From positions 1-64,000 of the forward strand of contig NZ_AUXV01000067.1 of assembly GCF_001625575.1 (NCBI RefSeq): 64,000 bases of DNA, in the 5' to 3' direction. The translations under genes were made by a program, and so were the position numbers. A model generated the notes under the pieces. It saw only the letters and a program-made list of their open reading frames with translations, was not told the DNA's origin and ran no database searches. Positions within the stretch are counted from its first letter, which is position 1. Each line of letters begins with the position of its first letter. Shown here in pieces: positions 8,627 to 17,369 of this stretch. The stretch is from Pseudoalteromonas luteoviolacea S2607. GTDB taxonomy: Bacteria; Pseudomonadota; Gammaproteobacteria; Enterobacterales; Alteromonadaceae.

Positions 8627-9193
8627 ATGGCGAATTATAGCACCAACGAGTTCAAGGGCGGCCTAAAAATTATGATGGATGGCGAGCCTTGTACGATCCT
8701 AGAAAACGAAATGGTTAAACCAGGTAAAGGCCAAGCTTTCAACCGAGTTAAGATCCGTAAGTTGATCTCAGGAAAAGTATTAGAAAAAACGTTCAAGTCT
8801 GGCGATTCAGTTGAAGGCGCAGATGTAATGGAAACTGACTTAGCGTATTTATACGCAGATGGTGAGTTTTGGCATTTTATGAACAACGATACATTCGAAC
8901 AGATCGCTGCTGATGAAAAAGCAGTTGGCGAAAACGTTAAATGGTTAGTTGAAAATGATGTGTGTACTATTACGCTATGGAACGGAAACCCAATTGCAGT
9001 GACACCACCAAACTTTGTAGAACTAGAGATCACAGATACAGATCCTGGCCTTAAAGGTGATACTGCTGGTACAGGTGGTAAACCTGCAACGCTTACTACA
9101 GGTGCTGTTGTACGAGTGCCGCTATTCGTTCAAATTGGCGAAGTGATTAAAGTAGACACGCGTACAGGCGAATACGTAAGCCGCGTTAAGTAA
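8627..9193 (+). CDS. efp: Elongation factor P
   Basis: EF-P binds ribosomes stalled at polyproline stretches and speeds peptide bond formation. The 188-residue protein has the standard KOW-like domain I, then two OB-like domains. Lys34 sits at the tip of the loop PGKGQAFNRVK, the site that EpmA modifies with beta-lysine. The C-terminal signature (VVRVPLFVQIGEVIKVDTRTGEY split over two strands) is intact. AGAGGA (about 8613-8618) gives the start. A clear terminator follows, so epmA is probably transcribed separately or by read-through. Confidence 0.98.
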   Translation: MANYSTNEFKGGLKIMMDGEPCTILENEMVKPGKGQAFNRVKIRKLISGKVLEKTFKSGDSVEGADVMETDLAYLYADGEFWHFMNNDTFEQIAADEKAVGENVKWLVENDVCTITLWNGNPIAVTPPNFVELEITDTDPGLKGDTAGTGGKPATLTTGAVVRVPLFVQIGEVIKVDTRTGEYVSRVK

Positions 9194-9220
9194 GTCAAAT
9201 TTAACGAATACAACGTGAAA

Positions 9221-9247
9221 AATCTCGGCTCTTGCCGAGATTTTTTT
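9221..9247 (+). terminator. Rho-independent terminator of efp
   Basis: Stem AATCTCGGC / GCCGAGATT with a TCTT loop, followed by a T7 run (9241-9247). It lies 28 bp after the efp stop. Confidence 0.92.
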
Positions 9248-9280
9248 ATTATAGGTATAGCTAACTAGGTAAGAGTAAAG

Positions 9281-10255
9281 ATGAGTAAGGCACTGTGGGC
9301 GCCGAGTGCGCAAATTGAGACGCTAAAACAAAGGGCTAGTGTACTGGCCAGCATAAGGGCTTTTTTTGCTGCTCGCGAGGTGATGGAGGTCGAAACACCT
9401 TGTTTAAGTCAAGCGTCTGTCACTGATGTTCATCTTGCTACATTTGCAACCGAGTTTATTGGCCCTAGCTACGCAAAGGGCCTGCCTCTGTATCTTCAGA
9501 CCTCCCCTGAGTTTGCCATGAAACGTTTACTTGCGGCGGGGAGTGGCGCTATTTTTCAAATTGGTAAGGCATTTCGTAACGAGGAATCGGGACGCCACCA
9601 CAACCCTGAATTTACAATGCTTGAGTGGTATCGGCCCGGGTTTGATGAGTTTGCACTCATGGATGAAATAGATTGCTTGATGCAAGAAATACTTTCTTGT
9701 GAACAAGCTGCACGCATTAGTTATCAAGATGCGTTTAAAACTTATTTGGGCGTCGATCCTCTAGCCATCGAGATCGACGAACTAAAATCGCTATGTGCTA
9801 AATATGGTTATGAAGAAATTGCGGCGACAGAGCAGTCCATTGATCCACTGCTACAATTATTATTCTGTATGGAAGTCGAGCCCCAAATAGGCAAAGATGC
9901 TCCGTGTTTTGTTTACCACTTTCCAGCCTCACAAGCGGCACTTGCACAGTTGAATGATGCAGATCCTCGTGTAGCGGGACGTTTTGAACTTTACTACCAA
10001 GGTATGGAGCTTGCGAATGGTTTCAATGAATTAACAGATGCAAGTGAGCAAAGTAAGCGTTTTGACGAAGATAATAACAAGCGAATAAAAATGGGGTTGC
10101 CCAAAGTCGACAAAGATCAACGCTTCTTGGCTGCACTTGAGAGTGGCTTGCCAGCATGTGCAGGTGTTGCATTAGGTATTGATCGTTTAGTTATGTTGGC
10201 AACGGGAAAAAGCTCGATTAAAGAGGTGATAGCCTTTGATGTGGAACGGGCTTGA
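9281..10255 (+). CDS. epmA: EF-P--(R)-beta-lysine ligase
   Basis: EpmA (PoxA/YjeA/GenX) is a paralogue of the lysyl-tRNA synthetase catalytic domain that attaches beta-lysine to EF-P Lys34 using ATP. The 324 residues cover only the class II core, with no anticodon-binding domain. Motif 2 is FRNEESGRHHNPEFTMLEW (residues about 99-117), and motif 3 includes GVALGIDRLVML near the C-terminus. It starts 87 bp after efp on the same strand. With epmB and efp it completes the core modification pathway. The hydroxylase EpmC is not in the window. Confidence 0.96.
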   Translation: MSKALWAPSAQIETLKQRASVLASIRAFFAAREVMEVETPCLSQASVTDVHLATFATEFIGPSYAKGLPLYLQTSPEFAMKRLLAAGSGAIFQIGKAFRNEESGRHHNPEFTMLEWYRPGFDEFALMDEIDCLMQEILSCEQAARISYQDAFKTYLGVDPLAIEIDELKSLCAKYGYEEIAATEQSIDPLLQLLFCMEVEPQIGKDAPCFVYHFPASQAALAQLNDADPRVAGRFELYYQGMELANGFNELTDASEQSKRFDEDNNKRIKMGLPKVDKDQRFLAALESGLPACAGVALGIDRLVMLATGKSSIKEVIAFDVERA

Positions 10256-10264
10256 TTGAGTCTA

Positions 10265-10288
10265 TAGGCCCAGCAGAGGCTGGGCCTA
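10265..10288. terminator. Hairpin between convergent epmA and chemoreceptor
   Basis: A 10-bp perfect stem, TAGGCCCAGC / GCTGGGCCTA, with an AGAG loop in the 36-bp gap between the two stop codons. It lacks a T-run on the plus strand but the position favours a shared terminator role. Confidence 0.6.
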
Positions 10289-10291
10289 GTC

Positions 10292-11512
10292 CTATACAAA
10301 TCGCTGTAATTCTTTTTGCGTGGTCGCAGTGAGCTGGTGGGCATGTTGGCAATCATGCAGCGCGGTATCTAATTGCGATTTAGCCGACTGGCCTAATGCA
10401 ACAATTTGTTGAACCGCTTGATGCGTGTGGTTTTGCGTATCTTCTAATTGGTGTACTGCACTGACGATTTCTTCGAGTTGAGACTGATTACGCTCGAAGT
10501 CTTCACTCATATCTGCAAACCCTTTTGATGTGTCACTAATTGCTTTTTCAGCGCTGCTAGAGTGCGAAATCAATTGTTCGGACTCTTGGTGTGTTTCACT
10601 GACTAAATGGTCCATCTGGTTAATAAAATCACTTATTTGGCGAGTTGCGTCATTTACTTTGACTGATAGATTACGGACTTCATCCGCTACTACTGCGAAA
10701 CCTCTACCAGCCTCACCGGCGCGAGCTGCTTCAATAGCCGCGTTGAGCGCGAGTAAGTTGGTTTGGTCTGAAAACTCTTCGACCATTTTTAGGATATTAC
10801 GGATATTGTCGCTGTTTTCTTTCAGGCCTGATACGGTTGTCGAGAAGTTACCTAACAGGGCAGTTATTTGTTGCACTTCATCGACTAGTGTCATCAAGGA
10901 CTGTGATGAACCTCTAACAAAGTGCAGGCTTTCGGTGTTTGCTTGGTAAACGTGATCCGTATTACTGACAATACTTTGCAGGCTATGTGTAACCTGATCA
11001 CTGGCCGCAATAATATTATCACCTTGGCTAATTTGCTGCTCACCCGCAGTAACGGTGTTGGTCATAGAGTGCGTGACCTGTTGATTACTGAGAGTTGCCG
11101 CCTCTGCACTTTTATACGTATTGCCTAATAGCTCGCTTAGGTGCATTGTGAAGGTGTTGTATTGGTCGCTGAGCTCTCTGAATTCATCGTAAGTAAATTG
11201 AGGCAATCGAGCATTGAGGTTGCCATCTTGGTGATTAACTTGCTCTAAGGCGTCTCGCATCGCTTGCACGGGCCTGACGATCAAGTATCGCATATAAAAA
11301 AAAGTGAACACAAATGCAAATACAGAAGTAACGGCTAACAGCCAGAAGCCACCTAACTCAGTACCTGAATCAGAAAGGTGTGTGTACAGCCACCCTAAAG
11401 TAAGGAGCTGGAAAACAAACAAAAAGCCAAGATTGCCGAAAATTTTTCTCGTAAGGGTAAAAAAGAGAGATTCTTCAAGTAAATTATATATGCGCATGTA
11501 CAAACTCATCAT
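10292..11512 (-). CDS. Methyl-accepting chemotaxis protein without periplasmic sensor
   Basis: A chemoreceptor of 406 residues that would signal to CheA/CheW. Two membrane helices lie at about 25-45 and 53-79, joined by a loop of only some 8 residues, so there is no periplasmic ligand-binding domain. A HAMP segment follows (about 79-131), then a long coiled coil with the signalling tip around 248-285 (QTNLLALNAAIEAARAGEAG, then GRGFAVVADEVRNLS). The input may be the membrane itself, the HAMP region or a partner protein. The adjacent ATGs at 11512 and 11509 are possible starts, with ATG 11497 a third option. No other chemotaxis gene is nearby. Confidence 0.93.
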   Translation of the reverse strand: MMSLYMRIYNLLEESLFFTLTRKIFGNLGFLFVFQLLTLGWLYTHLSDSGTELGGFWLLAVTSVFAFVFTFFYMRYLIVRPVQAMRDALEQVNHQDGNLNARLPQFTYDEFRELSDQYNTFTMHLSELLGNTYKSAEAATLSNQQVTHSMTNTVTAGEQQISQGDNIIAASDQVTHSLQSIVSNTDHVYQANTESLHFVRGSSQSLMTLVDEVQQITALLGNFSTTVSGLKENSDNIRNILKMVEEFSDQTNLLALNAAIEAARAGEAGRGFAVVADEVRNLSVKVNDATRQISDFINQMDHLVSETHQESEQLISHSSSAEKAISDTSKGFADMSEDFERNQSQLEEIVSAVHQLEDTQNHTHQAVQQIVALGQSAKSQLDTALHDCQHAHQLTATTQKELQRFV

Positions 11513-11681
11513 AGGCTTATCACTCGCCAGTTAATGTAAACGCGAGAATTGGATTCCAAGCAATTCTCACAATTTACGTCAATTACTATTAAAATATACC
11601 ATTTAGTAGAATTATTTAAGCAATCCAATCGGTTTATCGCGAAATAGCTAATTTGTCAGAACCAAAGAGAAAAAATACTCA

Positions 11682-12398
11682 CTAGGCTCCTATCGTTTCA
11701 TTGAGTTTATTAATTGCCATTTTGGCATGGCATGGGTAGTTGCTAAAAATCCCATCAACGCCCATGTCGAGTACTAACTCAATGTCCTTTTGTTTATCTA
11801 CTGTGTAGGCGTATACGTTCAATCCTCTCTGCTTTGCATCCAAAACAAACTCATGATTGATAAAATTTTTATCCATATGAATACTATAGGCATGCAGCTT
11901 TTGTGCAAAATCAGCGTAATTGAGTGGAATAGATGCGGTCAAGGCGCCGATCTTAACCCACGGCAATTTTTGCTTTAGCCAAACGAGCTGGTGGTGGTCA
12001 AAAGAGGAGAGGATGATCTGGCTCCGTTCAACGACACCTGCATTGACGTTTTTTTCGATATATTGAACAAACTTGTCTAAACAATAAGTATGTTTTAGCT
12101 CTAAATTAATAGTTGCTTTTGTGCCTATGAGGTTAAAAACATCCTGCAATGTCGGTATGCCCTCACCGTTGCCCGCATCAAGGGCGTTTAACGCTTGTCG
12201 AGTCGCATCTCTGACCATACCACGGCCATTAGTCGTTCTGTCTAGCCATGTGTCATGGATGATTGCGTAGTCATCACGACAGCTTTGTACATCAAGCTCA
12301 ATACCGTCCACACCTACATCTAAAGCTGCGCTAATTGCACTTAGCGAGTTTTCAGGGTGATTTCCGCTTGCACCACGGTGCGCAAATACTAGGGTCAT
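11682..12398 (-). CDS. Glycerophosphodiester phosphodiesterase
   Basis: GDPD enzymes hydrolyse glycerophosphodiesters from phospholipid turnover to glycerol-3-phosphate and an alcohol. The 238-residue protein begins MTLVFAHRGASG with the catalytic HRG at 7-9, then PEN (15-17), the metal ligands Glu34 and Asp36 in GIELDV, and His48. There is no signal peptide, so it is cytoplasmic, like UgpQ. The start at 12398 overlaps the stop of the upstream transporter gene as ATGA and has AAGGA 8 nt upstream. A longer frame from 12422 lacks these features. The coupling suggests the two proteins are made together. Confidence 0.92.
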   Translation of the reverse strand: MTLVFAHRGASGNHPENSLSAISAALDVGVDGIELDVQSCRDDYAIIHDTWLDRTTNGRGMVRDATRQALNALDAGNGEGIPTLQDVFNLIGTKATINLELKHTYCLDKFVQYIEKNVNAGVVERSQIILSSFDHHQLVWLKQKLPWVKIGALTASIPLNYADFAQKLHAYSIHMDKNFINHEFVLDAKQRGLNVYAYTVDKQKDIELVLDMGVDGIFSNYPCHAKMAINKLNETIGA

Positions 12399-13258
12399 CG
12401 TTTGTTCCTTGTTATTGACCACGTTTCAAAACAGGCTGCACTTACAACTAAAATGCCGCCAATCAGTGTTGTCATACTGGTTGTCTCTGATAACAGCATA
12501 TAAGCCAAAACAGTGCCATACAAGGGTTGTAAACAGGAAATTAACCCAGCTGTTGTAGCGCTTAAGTAACGCAAGCTATTCGCGAACAGAGAGTGAGGTA
12601 TAGCGGTAAACACGATGCCAGCTAAGATCAAATAGTACATATCCTGCAAAGGCAAAGCTTGAGGTGGTGTGTCAACAAAAATGGACAGAACGCATGCCGC
12701 TGTCAAAGTTTGATATAGCATTGTGTGTGGACCACCGTAACCAGAAAAGTATTTTCTTTGTAGTAGGTTACGAGAAGCAAAGAAAACACCCGAAATCACC
12801 CCTGTAAAAATGCCTAGGGTGACCTGGTTACCTAAGTCTGCATCGGGTACCATCAGATAAATACCTAAAATGACAACGAGTGAATTAAATAGGTCGGTGG
12901 GCTTTAATTTGGTGCGGTTAAACAGTGGTTCGAGTAATACTGTTACAACTGGGTAAGTAAAAAATGCAATAATCCCTGTAGCGATACCTGCCATTTGCAT
13001 TGCGGCAAAATAGGTCACCCAATGCATACCAATGATGACGCCAAGACCCACAACAATAAAGTAGTCTTTGAGATGATTGAGGCGTAAGTGCTTCTTTTGT
13101 AGCTTCAGAATAACGGCGATTGCTAGAAACGCGATTGCTGTTCTGTATACAGTAATATCGAGAGCAGACAAGGCAATAAGTTTAGAGAATAGCGCCGTGC
13201 CACCAAACATGAGTACAGCGATATGTAATTGTATAAGCGCAGATTGATTTTGTTGCAT
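12395..13258 (-). CDS. EamA/DMT family transporter
   Basis: A drug/metabolite-transporter family permease of 287 residues, with ten hydrophobic helices arranged as two EamA repeats (about 8-140 and 150-285). The first repeat contains GTALFSKLIAL and the second ends with SCLQPLYGTVLAYMLLSE, a typical EamA signature. The annotated frame is open a further 53 codons upstream. I use ATG 13258 because MQQNQSALIQLH leads straight into the first helix and the longer version runs into the divergent kinase promoter. Its stop overlaps the GDPD start. Substrate unknown; export of an amino acid or metabolite is typical for the family. Confidence 0.88.
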   Translation of the reverse strand: MQQNQSALIQLHIAVLMFGGTALFSKLIALSALDITVYRTAIAFLAIAVILKLQKKHLRLNHLKDYFIVVGLGVIIGMHWVTYFAAMQMAGIATGIIAFFTYPVVTVLLEPLFNRTKLKPTDLFNSLVVILGIYLMVPDADLGNQVTLGIFTGVISGVFFASRNLLQRKYFSGYGGPHTMLYQTLTAACVLSIFVDTPPQALPLQDMYYLILAGIVFTAIPHSLFANSLRYLSATTAGLISCLQPLYGTVLAYMLLSETTSMTTLIGGILVVSAACFETWSITRNKR

Positions 13259-13401
13259 AGTCGTTTTTAATTGTGAGAGCAGCAAGTATCGTATTTTATT
13301 ACATGTTAGGGTGACACTTGTCACTGCGTGATTGATGCTGTTCATGGTAGGGTAAAACGATAAATAGAGATAGGCCTTTTTAGGCCCTAAGAGAGAACCC
13401 G

Positions 13402-14508
13402 ATGAGTAGTGTGACACATACCATGCAGCTGGCCAGAAAAGGAAAACACTTTTTTTGGAATTATGGCCCGCTGGTGTTTTCTGTATTCTATTTTTTCCCC
13501 ATGATACGCAACTATGGTACGTATTCGGTCTCTGAAGTTGTCATCCAGTTTTTAGCTTATATCGGTTTTATCTTTTGCTATCACAAAGCGTCAACTAAGC
13601 CGGCCAAAGACGCGACCAACTTTATTGCGCTCATGCTGCTAATTTGTGTCCTTATGACGCAGGTGACTTCAGGAACAAGTACGCTATTTGGTTATGTTGG
13701 GTACTTCATTGGATTTTGTTTCTTGGGCACTGTGCGCTGGTTGATGTTAGCTGTGTTGATGTGTGCGATTACTTTGGTGGCAACTTTGCACATTTCCCCG
13801 AACTATTGGCCTTACTTTATTGGCCCGGCTGCGGTCATTTCTCTCGGATTATTTGGTTTTGGTGTGGTCGAGTATAAAGAGCGAATACATCGCAATGAGT
13901 CAAAACAAAGTAGAGAGCAAATACGCCAATTAGCGAAAATTGCGGAACGAGAGCGTATTGCTCGTGATCTACATGACTTACTTGGCCATTCGCTGAGCTC
14001 TATATCATTAAAATCGGAGCTCGCTGGCAAATTCATTGATGCCGGGTGTCATGACAAGGCACGACACGAAACTCAGGAGGTTGCAGAGTTAGCAAGAACA
14101 GCACTGTCTGAGGTGAGAGAAGCCGTATCGGGTATGAAACAGTTAGGGCTTTATGCACAATTAGAGGTAATGGCATCGAGGTTGAAAGACAAAGGCTTAC
14201 TGGTTGAGCCTGATATTCAACAGCTAACACTCACACCTGAGCAAGAGAGTTGCCTATGTTTTGTTGCAAAAGAAGCGATTACTAATGTGCTTAAGCATAG
14301 TACCGCCAGTAAGGTGTCCATCTCACTAGGTGCAAATAAGCAGTATCATAAGCTTGTCCTTAGTGATGATGGCGAAGTACACAAGGTTGTATGGGGCAAT
14401 GGTTTAAACGGCATTAAGTCGAGAATTGAAGAGTTAGGCGGCTCTTTTAATCTACGAACAGAAAATGGACTAATGCTGGTGGCATTGTTACCTCAAAAGG
14501 AGATATAG
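13402..14508 (+). CDS. DesK-like sensor histidine kinase (HisKA_3)
   Basis: An inner-membrane sensor kinase of 368 residues. The N-terminal half is made of several hydrophobic helices (about 20-155) with no large extracytoplasmic domain. The dimerisation/phosphoacceptor helix has ERERIARDLHDLLGHSLSS with His191. A short HATPase_c domain follows, with an N-box (AKEAITNVLKHS) and a G-box (GNGLNGIKSRIEELGG). This is the NarL/DesK-type arrangement that pairs with LuxR-type regulators, and such a regulator starts 3 bp after the stop. Membrane-embedded sensors of this type often respond to membrane state, but the signal is unknown. Confidence 0.93.
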   Translation: MSSVTHTMQLARKGKHFFWNYGPLVFSVFYFFPMIRNYGTYSVSEVVIQFLAYIGFIFCYHKASTKPAKDATNFIALMLLICVLMTQVTSGTSTLFGYVGYFIGFCFLGTVRWLMLAVLMCAITLVATLHISPNYWPYFIGPAAVISLGLFGFGVVEYKERIHRNESKQSREQIRQLAKIAERERIARDLHDLLGHSLSSISLKSELAGKFIDAGCHDKARHETQEVAELARTALSEVREAVSGMKQLGLYAQLEVMASRLKDKGLLVEPDIQQLTLTPEQESCLCFVAKEAITNVLKHSTASKVSISLGANKQYHKLVLSDDGEVHKVVWGNGLNGIKSRIEELGGSFNLRTENGLMLVALLPQKEI

Positions 14509-14511
14509 AAA

Positions 14512-15111
14512 GTGAAAGTACTAGTAGTAGAAGATCAAGCCCTAGTTAGAAATGCCATCGCAGCGTTATTATCATTGGAGCCGAATATAGACGTTGTCGG
14601 TGAAGCCGAGGACGGTCAACAAGCTCTTGAAATGTTAAACCATTGCGATGTCGACATAGTATTAAGCGATATAGAGATGCCTCACATTACTGGGCTTGAA
14701 CTGGCACAAATCGTTGAGACACGGTATCCACATATTAAGTTTGTTATTATGACTACATTTTCACGAGCAGGGTATATTCGTCGTGCTATGGAGTCCAGTG
14801 TTAAAGGGTTTATTCTAAAAGAGGCTCCGAGTGAGTACCTGATTAATGCATTGAAAAAGGTCTCTGTTGGACAAAAAGTCATTGATCCGGAACTTGCCAT
14901 GAATGCGCTTGATGAAAAAGATCCGCTTTCAGATAAAGAGCGTAAAGCCTTGAGATTAGCAAGTGAAGGGTTGAAAACGAGTCAAATCGCTCAGCAGTTA
15001 TTCTTAAGTGATGGCACAGTGCGAAACTATCTATCAGAAGCCATTGCTAAACTTAATGCAACAAACCGAGTGGATGCTGCGCGTATTGCTAGGCAAAAAG
15101 GGTGGCTATAA
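14512..15111 (+). CDS. LuxR/NarL-type response regulator
   Basis: A DNA-binding response regulator of 199 residues. The receiver domain has the acidic pair Glu7-Asp8, the phosphoacceptor Asp53 (LSDIEMP) and the conserved Lys in GFILKEAPSE. The C-terminal HTH (about 135-195) has SEGLKTSQIAQQLFLSDGTV followed by RNYLSEAIAKL. The start is GTG 14512, with AAGGAG about 8 nt upstream inside the kinase 3' end. It forms an operon with the kinase gene. Target genes are not evident; the downstream hybrid kinase is a possible neighbour target. Confidence 0.94.
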   Translation: MKVLVVEDQALVRNAIAALLSLEPNIDVVGEAEDGQQALEMLNHCDVDIVLSDIEMPHITGLELAQIVETRYPHIKFVIMTTFSRAGYIRRAMESSVKGFILKEAPSEYLINALKKVSVGQKVIDPELAMNALDEKDPLSDKERKALRLASEGLKTSQIAQQLFLSDGTVRNYLSEAIAKLNATNRVDAARIARQKGWL

Positions 15112-15209
15112 GCGCTAATTTTTCTTAGTAAGTGTATTTCCCTATTTATTCATGTATACAGTTAGTAATATAATACTAGTTAATGATTAACATATTGTAA
15201 TCTTTCTTG

Positions 15210-17369
15210 ATGGGCGACCCAAAACTCCTACTCAAAATATTGGCATTGACGACCTGTGTATGTGCTGTGTTTATGATGGTAAATTGGCTGATACATAAGC
15301 GGATAGCTGGCACGCGATTGTGGTTTGGGTTTGTGCTAAGTGCTGCTGTTGCCTGTATCTTTCAGTCTTCGCAGACGCTGTCTCCTGTTTGGTCAATTAT
15401 GATTCCTAACACATTAATTTTGTTAGGGTTGTTTATGTTAACTCGCGGAGTTGAAAGGTTTTTTGTTGTGCGGGCACACAACTGGCCTTGGTATTTGCTC
15501 GCATTTGTATTCTTTCCCAGTTTTATTTATTTCACCTTCTTTGATGCCAGCTTTTTAGTGCGTGTTGTTGTTAATTACCTTGTCTGGTTATTGGCTATGA
15601 CGCTATGTTTACGTGCGCTTTGGGTTGGGCAAGGTAAATCGTTTACGGGCTTTTCGCCTGCACATTGGACTTTTGCACTGGCCTGCATTTCATTATTGAG
15701 CGTGTTTACTTTGCGACTCAGTATGCTTGGTAATTATGAGCACAGTGACACGTTAGGGACGAACAATTGGATGAACCAATTTTTTTCGTTGTCTGTTATC
15801 GTGATGCCACTCATTTTGTGCTTTTCTTTATGTTTATTGTGTAGCTGCAGAAAAGAGCAATTACTGGCCAATGTGACTCAAAGAGCCAAAGAGGAAACAC
15901 AACAAAAAGAACAGTTTTTAACCCTGTTAAGTCATGAATTAAGAACCCCGTTAAATGCCATTGTGGGGCATGCAGAAATGATTAAGCAAGCGCCGCGAGA
16001 GCCACAAAAGTATGTGCAGTATTGTGATGTGATCATCTCAACGGCCATGTCACTGGCTGATTTAGCTAATCAAGTATTACTGAATGCGCGTGGTAAGGCA
16101 TCAAGACAAACAGCGACGGCATTACCTGATTTTACCGAACAATTAATAGGACAGTTTAAGCCACTCGTACAAGATAAAAATGTTGTGCTTGAAGCAAGGA
16201 CCACCGGTGTGACGCCGGCAGCACAGTATTTGGTCGACCAAGATACGCTAGGTTTGGTAATCAAAAATTTATTATCAAATGCCATTAAATATACACACCA
16301 AGGCAAAGTAACACTGGCAATAAGTTTGCTGCGCAAGAAGCCTCAAAGTGCAGTACTGAGATTTGAAGTCGCGGATACTGGTGAAGGCATGAATAAAACT
16401 CAAATTGAGCAACTATTTAGGCCATTTGATTCAGCAGATCCCGCACTTCCTATTGCTCAAAGCGCTGGAGTGGGGTTAGTGCTATGTCAGCAATTGCTGC
16501 AGACATTAGACTCAAAGCTGGGGGTGAAAAGTGAGCTTGGGCAAGGTAGTTTGTTTTATTTCGATATTGAGCTTTGTAATGTGTCTGAGCAAGCAATGGA
16601 GCAAAAGCCAAAAGGGCGTGAGCAACTGCCAATTTCACAACTTTCAGGAAATATATTGGTCGTAGAGGATAATCTCTTAAATCAAGAGATCATCAAACAT
16701 TTTTTATCTTCATTGACGTTAAACTATCAGATTGCCTCGACTCTTGCGGAAGCCGAACAGGCATTGAAGGTTATGCACTTTGATCTGGTTTTCTTGGACA
16801 TGCATTTGCGTGATGGCCATGGGTTAGATTGGTACCGACAAGTGTTTAAACCATTGAATTTACCATTTCCACCGAAGGTAATAGCCCTGACCGGAGATGT
16901 GGATGAGCAGGCTCAGCAAGCATATTTTTCGTCAGGGATAGAGTACTTTTTAGCTAAGCCTATTGTTTTACCACAATTAGAAAAGCTGTTGTCTAATCTT
17001 CTTCTACCAGCCAAGAGCGTCATGACAGAGCAAGATTTGCTAGACCTTGCTGTTATTCAGCAGTTAGCTGGGACTATAGAACCGCAAATACTCGCCACAA
17101 AGCTGATGTATCTGAGCGATCGATTAGACTATGAATTTGCGCAACTAAGAGGGCTGGCAGACATTCAAGCGCTGGAAGCGCTGGAAGAGAAGCTAATTCA
17201 CTTAGAAGAAGAAGCTTCTACCTTAGGAATGCGCGCACTGCATGTGGCATTACAAGATGTGCGCTTATCTATGTTTGATTCGACCAATATTGACTGGCAG
17301 GCGCTACATGGCATAGCTAAGCAAAGTGCGAAAAGGTTATCTGAGTATCATTCTAAAGTTGTGGCTTAA
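15210..17369 (+). CDS. Hybrid histidine kinase with REC and degenerate Hpt
   Basis: A multi-domain sensor of about 719 residues (numbering below counts from the in-frame TTG at 15207). Six or seven membrane helices lie at 5-215, followed by a short coiled coil. The HisKA domain has LLSHELRTPLNA with His243, the HATPase has NLLSNAIKYTH and GVGLVLCQQLL, and a receiver has Asp531 (FLDMHLRDGHG) and Lys584. The last 110 residues fold-match an Hpt domain. In the pattern HxxKGxAxxxG, however, the phosphorylated His position appears to be Ile664 with His665 next to it (EKLIHLEEEASTLG). It may therefore not relay phosphate. ATG 15210 is the better start codon; no strong ribosome site is visible. Confidence 0.9.
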   Translation: MGDPKLLLKILALTTCVCAVFMMVNWLIHKRIAGTRLWFGFVLSAAVACIFQSSQTLSPVWSIMIPNTLILLGLFMLTRGVERFFVVRAHNWPWYLLAFVFFPSFIYFTFFDASFLVRVVVNYLVWLLAMTLCLRALWVGQGKSFTGFSPAHWTFALACISLLSVFTLRLSMLGNYEHSDTLGTNNWMNQFFSLSVIVMPLILCFSLCLLCSCRKEQLLANVTQRAKEETQQKEQFLTLLSHELRTPLNAIVGHAEMIKQAPREPQKYVQYCDVIISTAMSLADLANQVLLNARGKASRQTATALPDFTEQLIGQFKPLVQDKNVVLEARTTGVTPAAQYLVDQDTLGLVIKNLLSNAIKYTHQGKVTLAISLLRKKPQSAVLRFEVADTGEGMNKTQIEQLFRPFDSADPALPIAQSAGVGLVLCQQLLQTLDSKLGVKSELGQGSLFYFDIELCNVSEQAMEQKPKGREQLPISQLSGNILVVEDNLLNQEIIKHFLSSLTLNYQIASTLAEAEQALKVMHFDLVFLDMHLRDGHGLDWYRQVFKPLNLPFPPKVIALTGDVDEQAQQAYFSSGIEYFLAKPIVLPQLEKLLSNLLLPAKSVMTEQDLLDLAVIQQLAGTIEPQILATKLMYLSDRLDYEFAQLRGLADIQALEALEEKLIHLEEEASTLGMRALHVALQDVRLSMFDSTNIDWQALHGIAKQSAKRLSEYHSKVVA

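Noticed and set aside
12395..13417. Longer form of the EamA transporter from 13417
   Set aside because: The extra 53 residues cross the divergent kinase promoter and do not look like part of the fold; ATG 13258 leads directly into the first helix.
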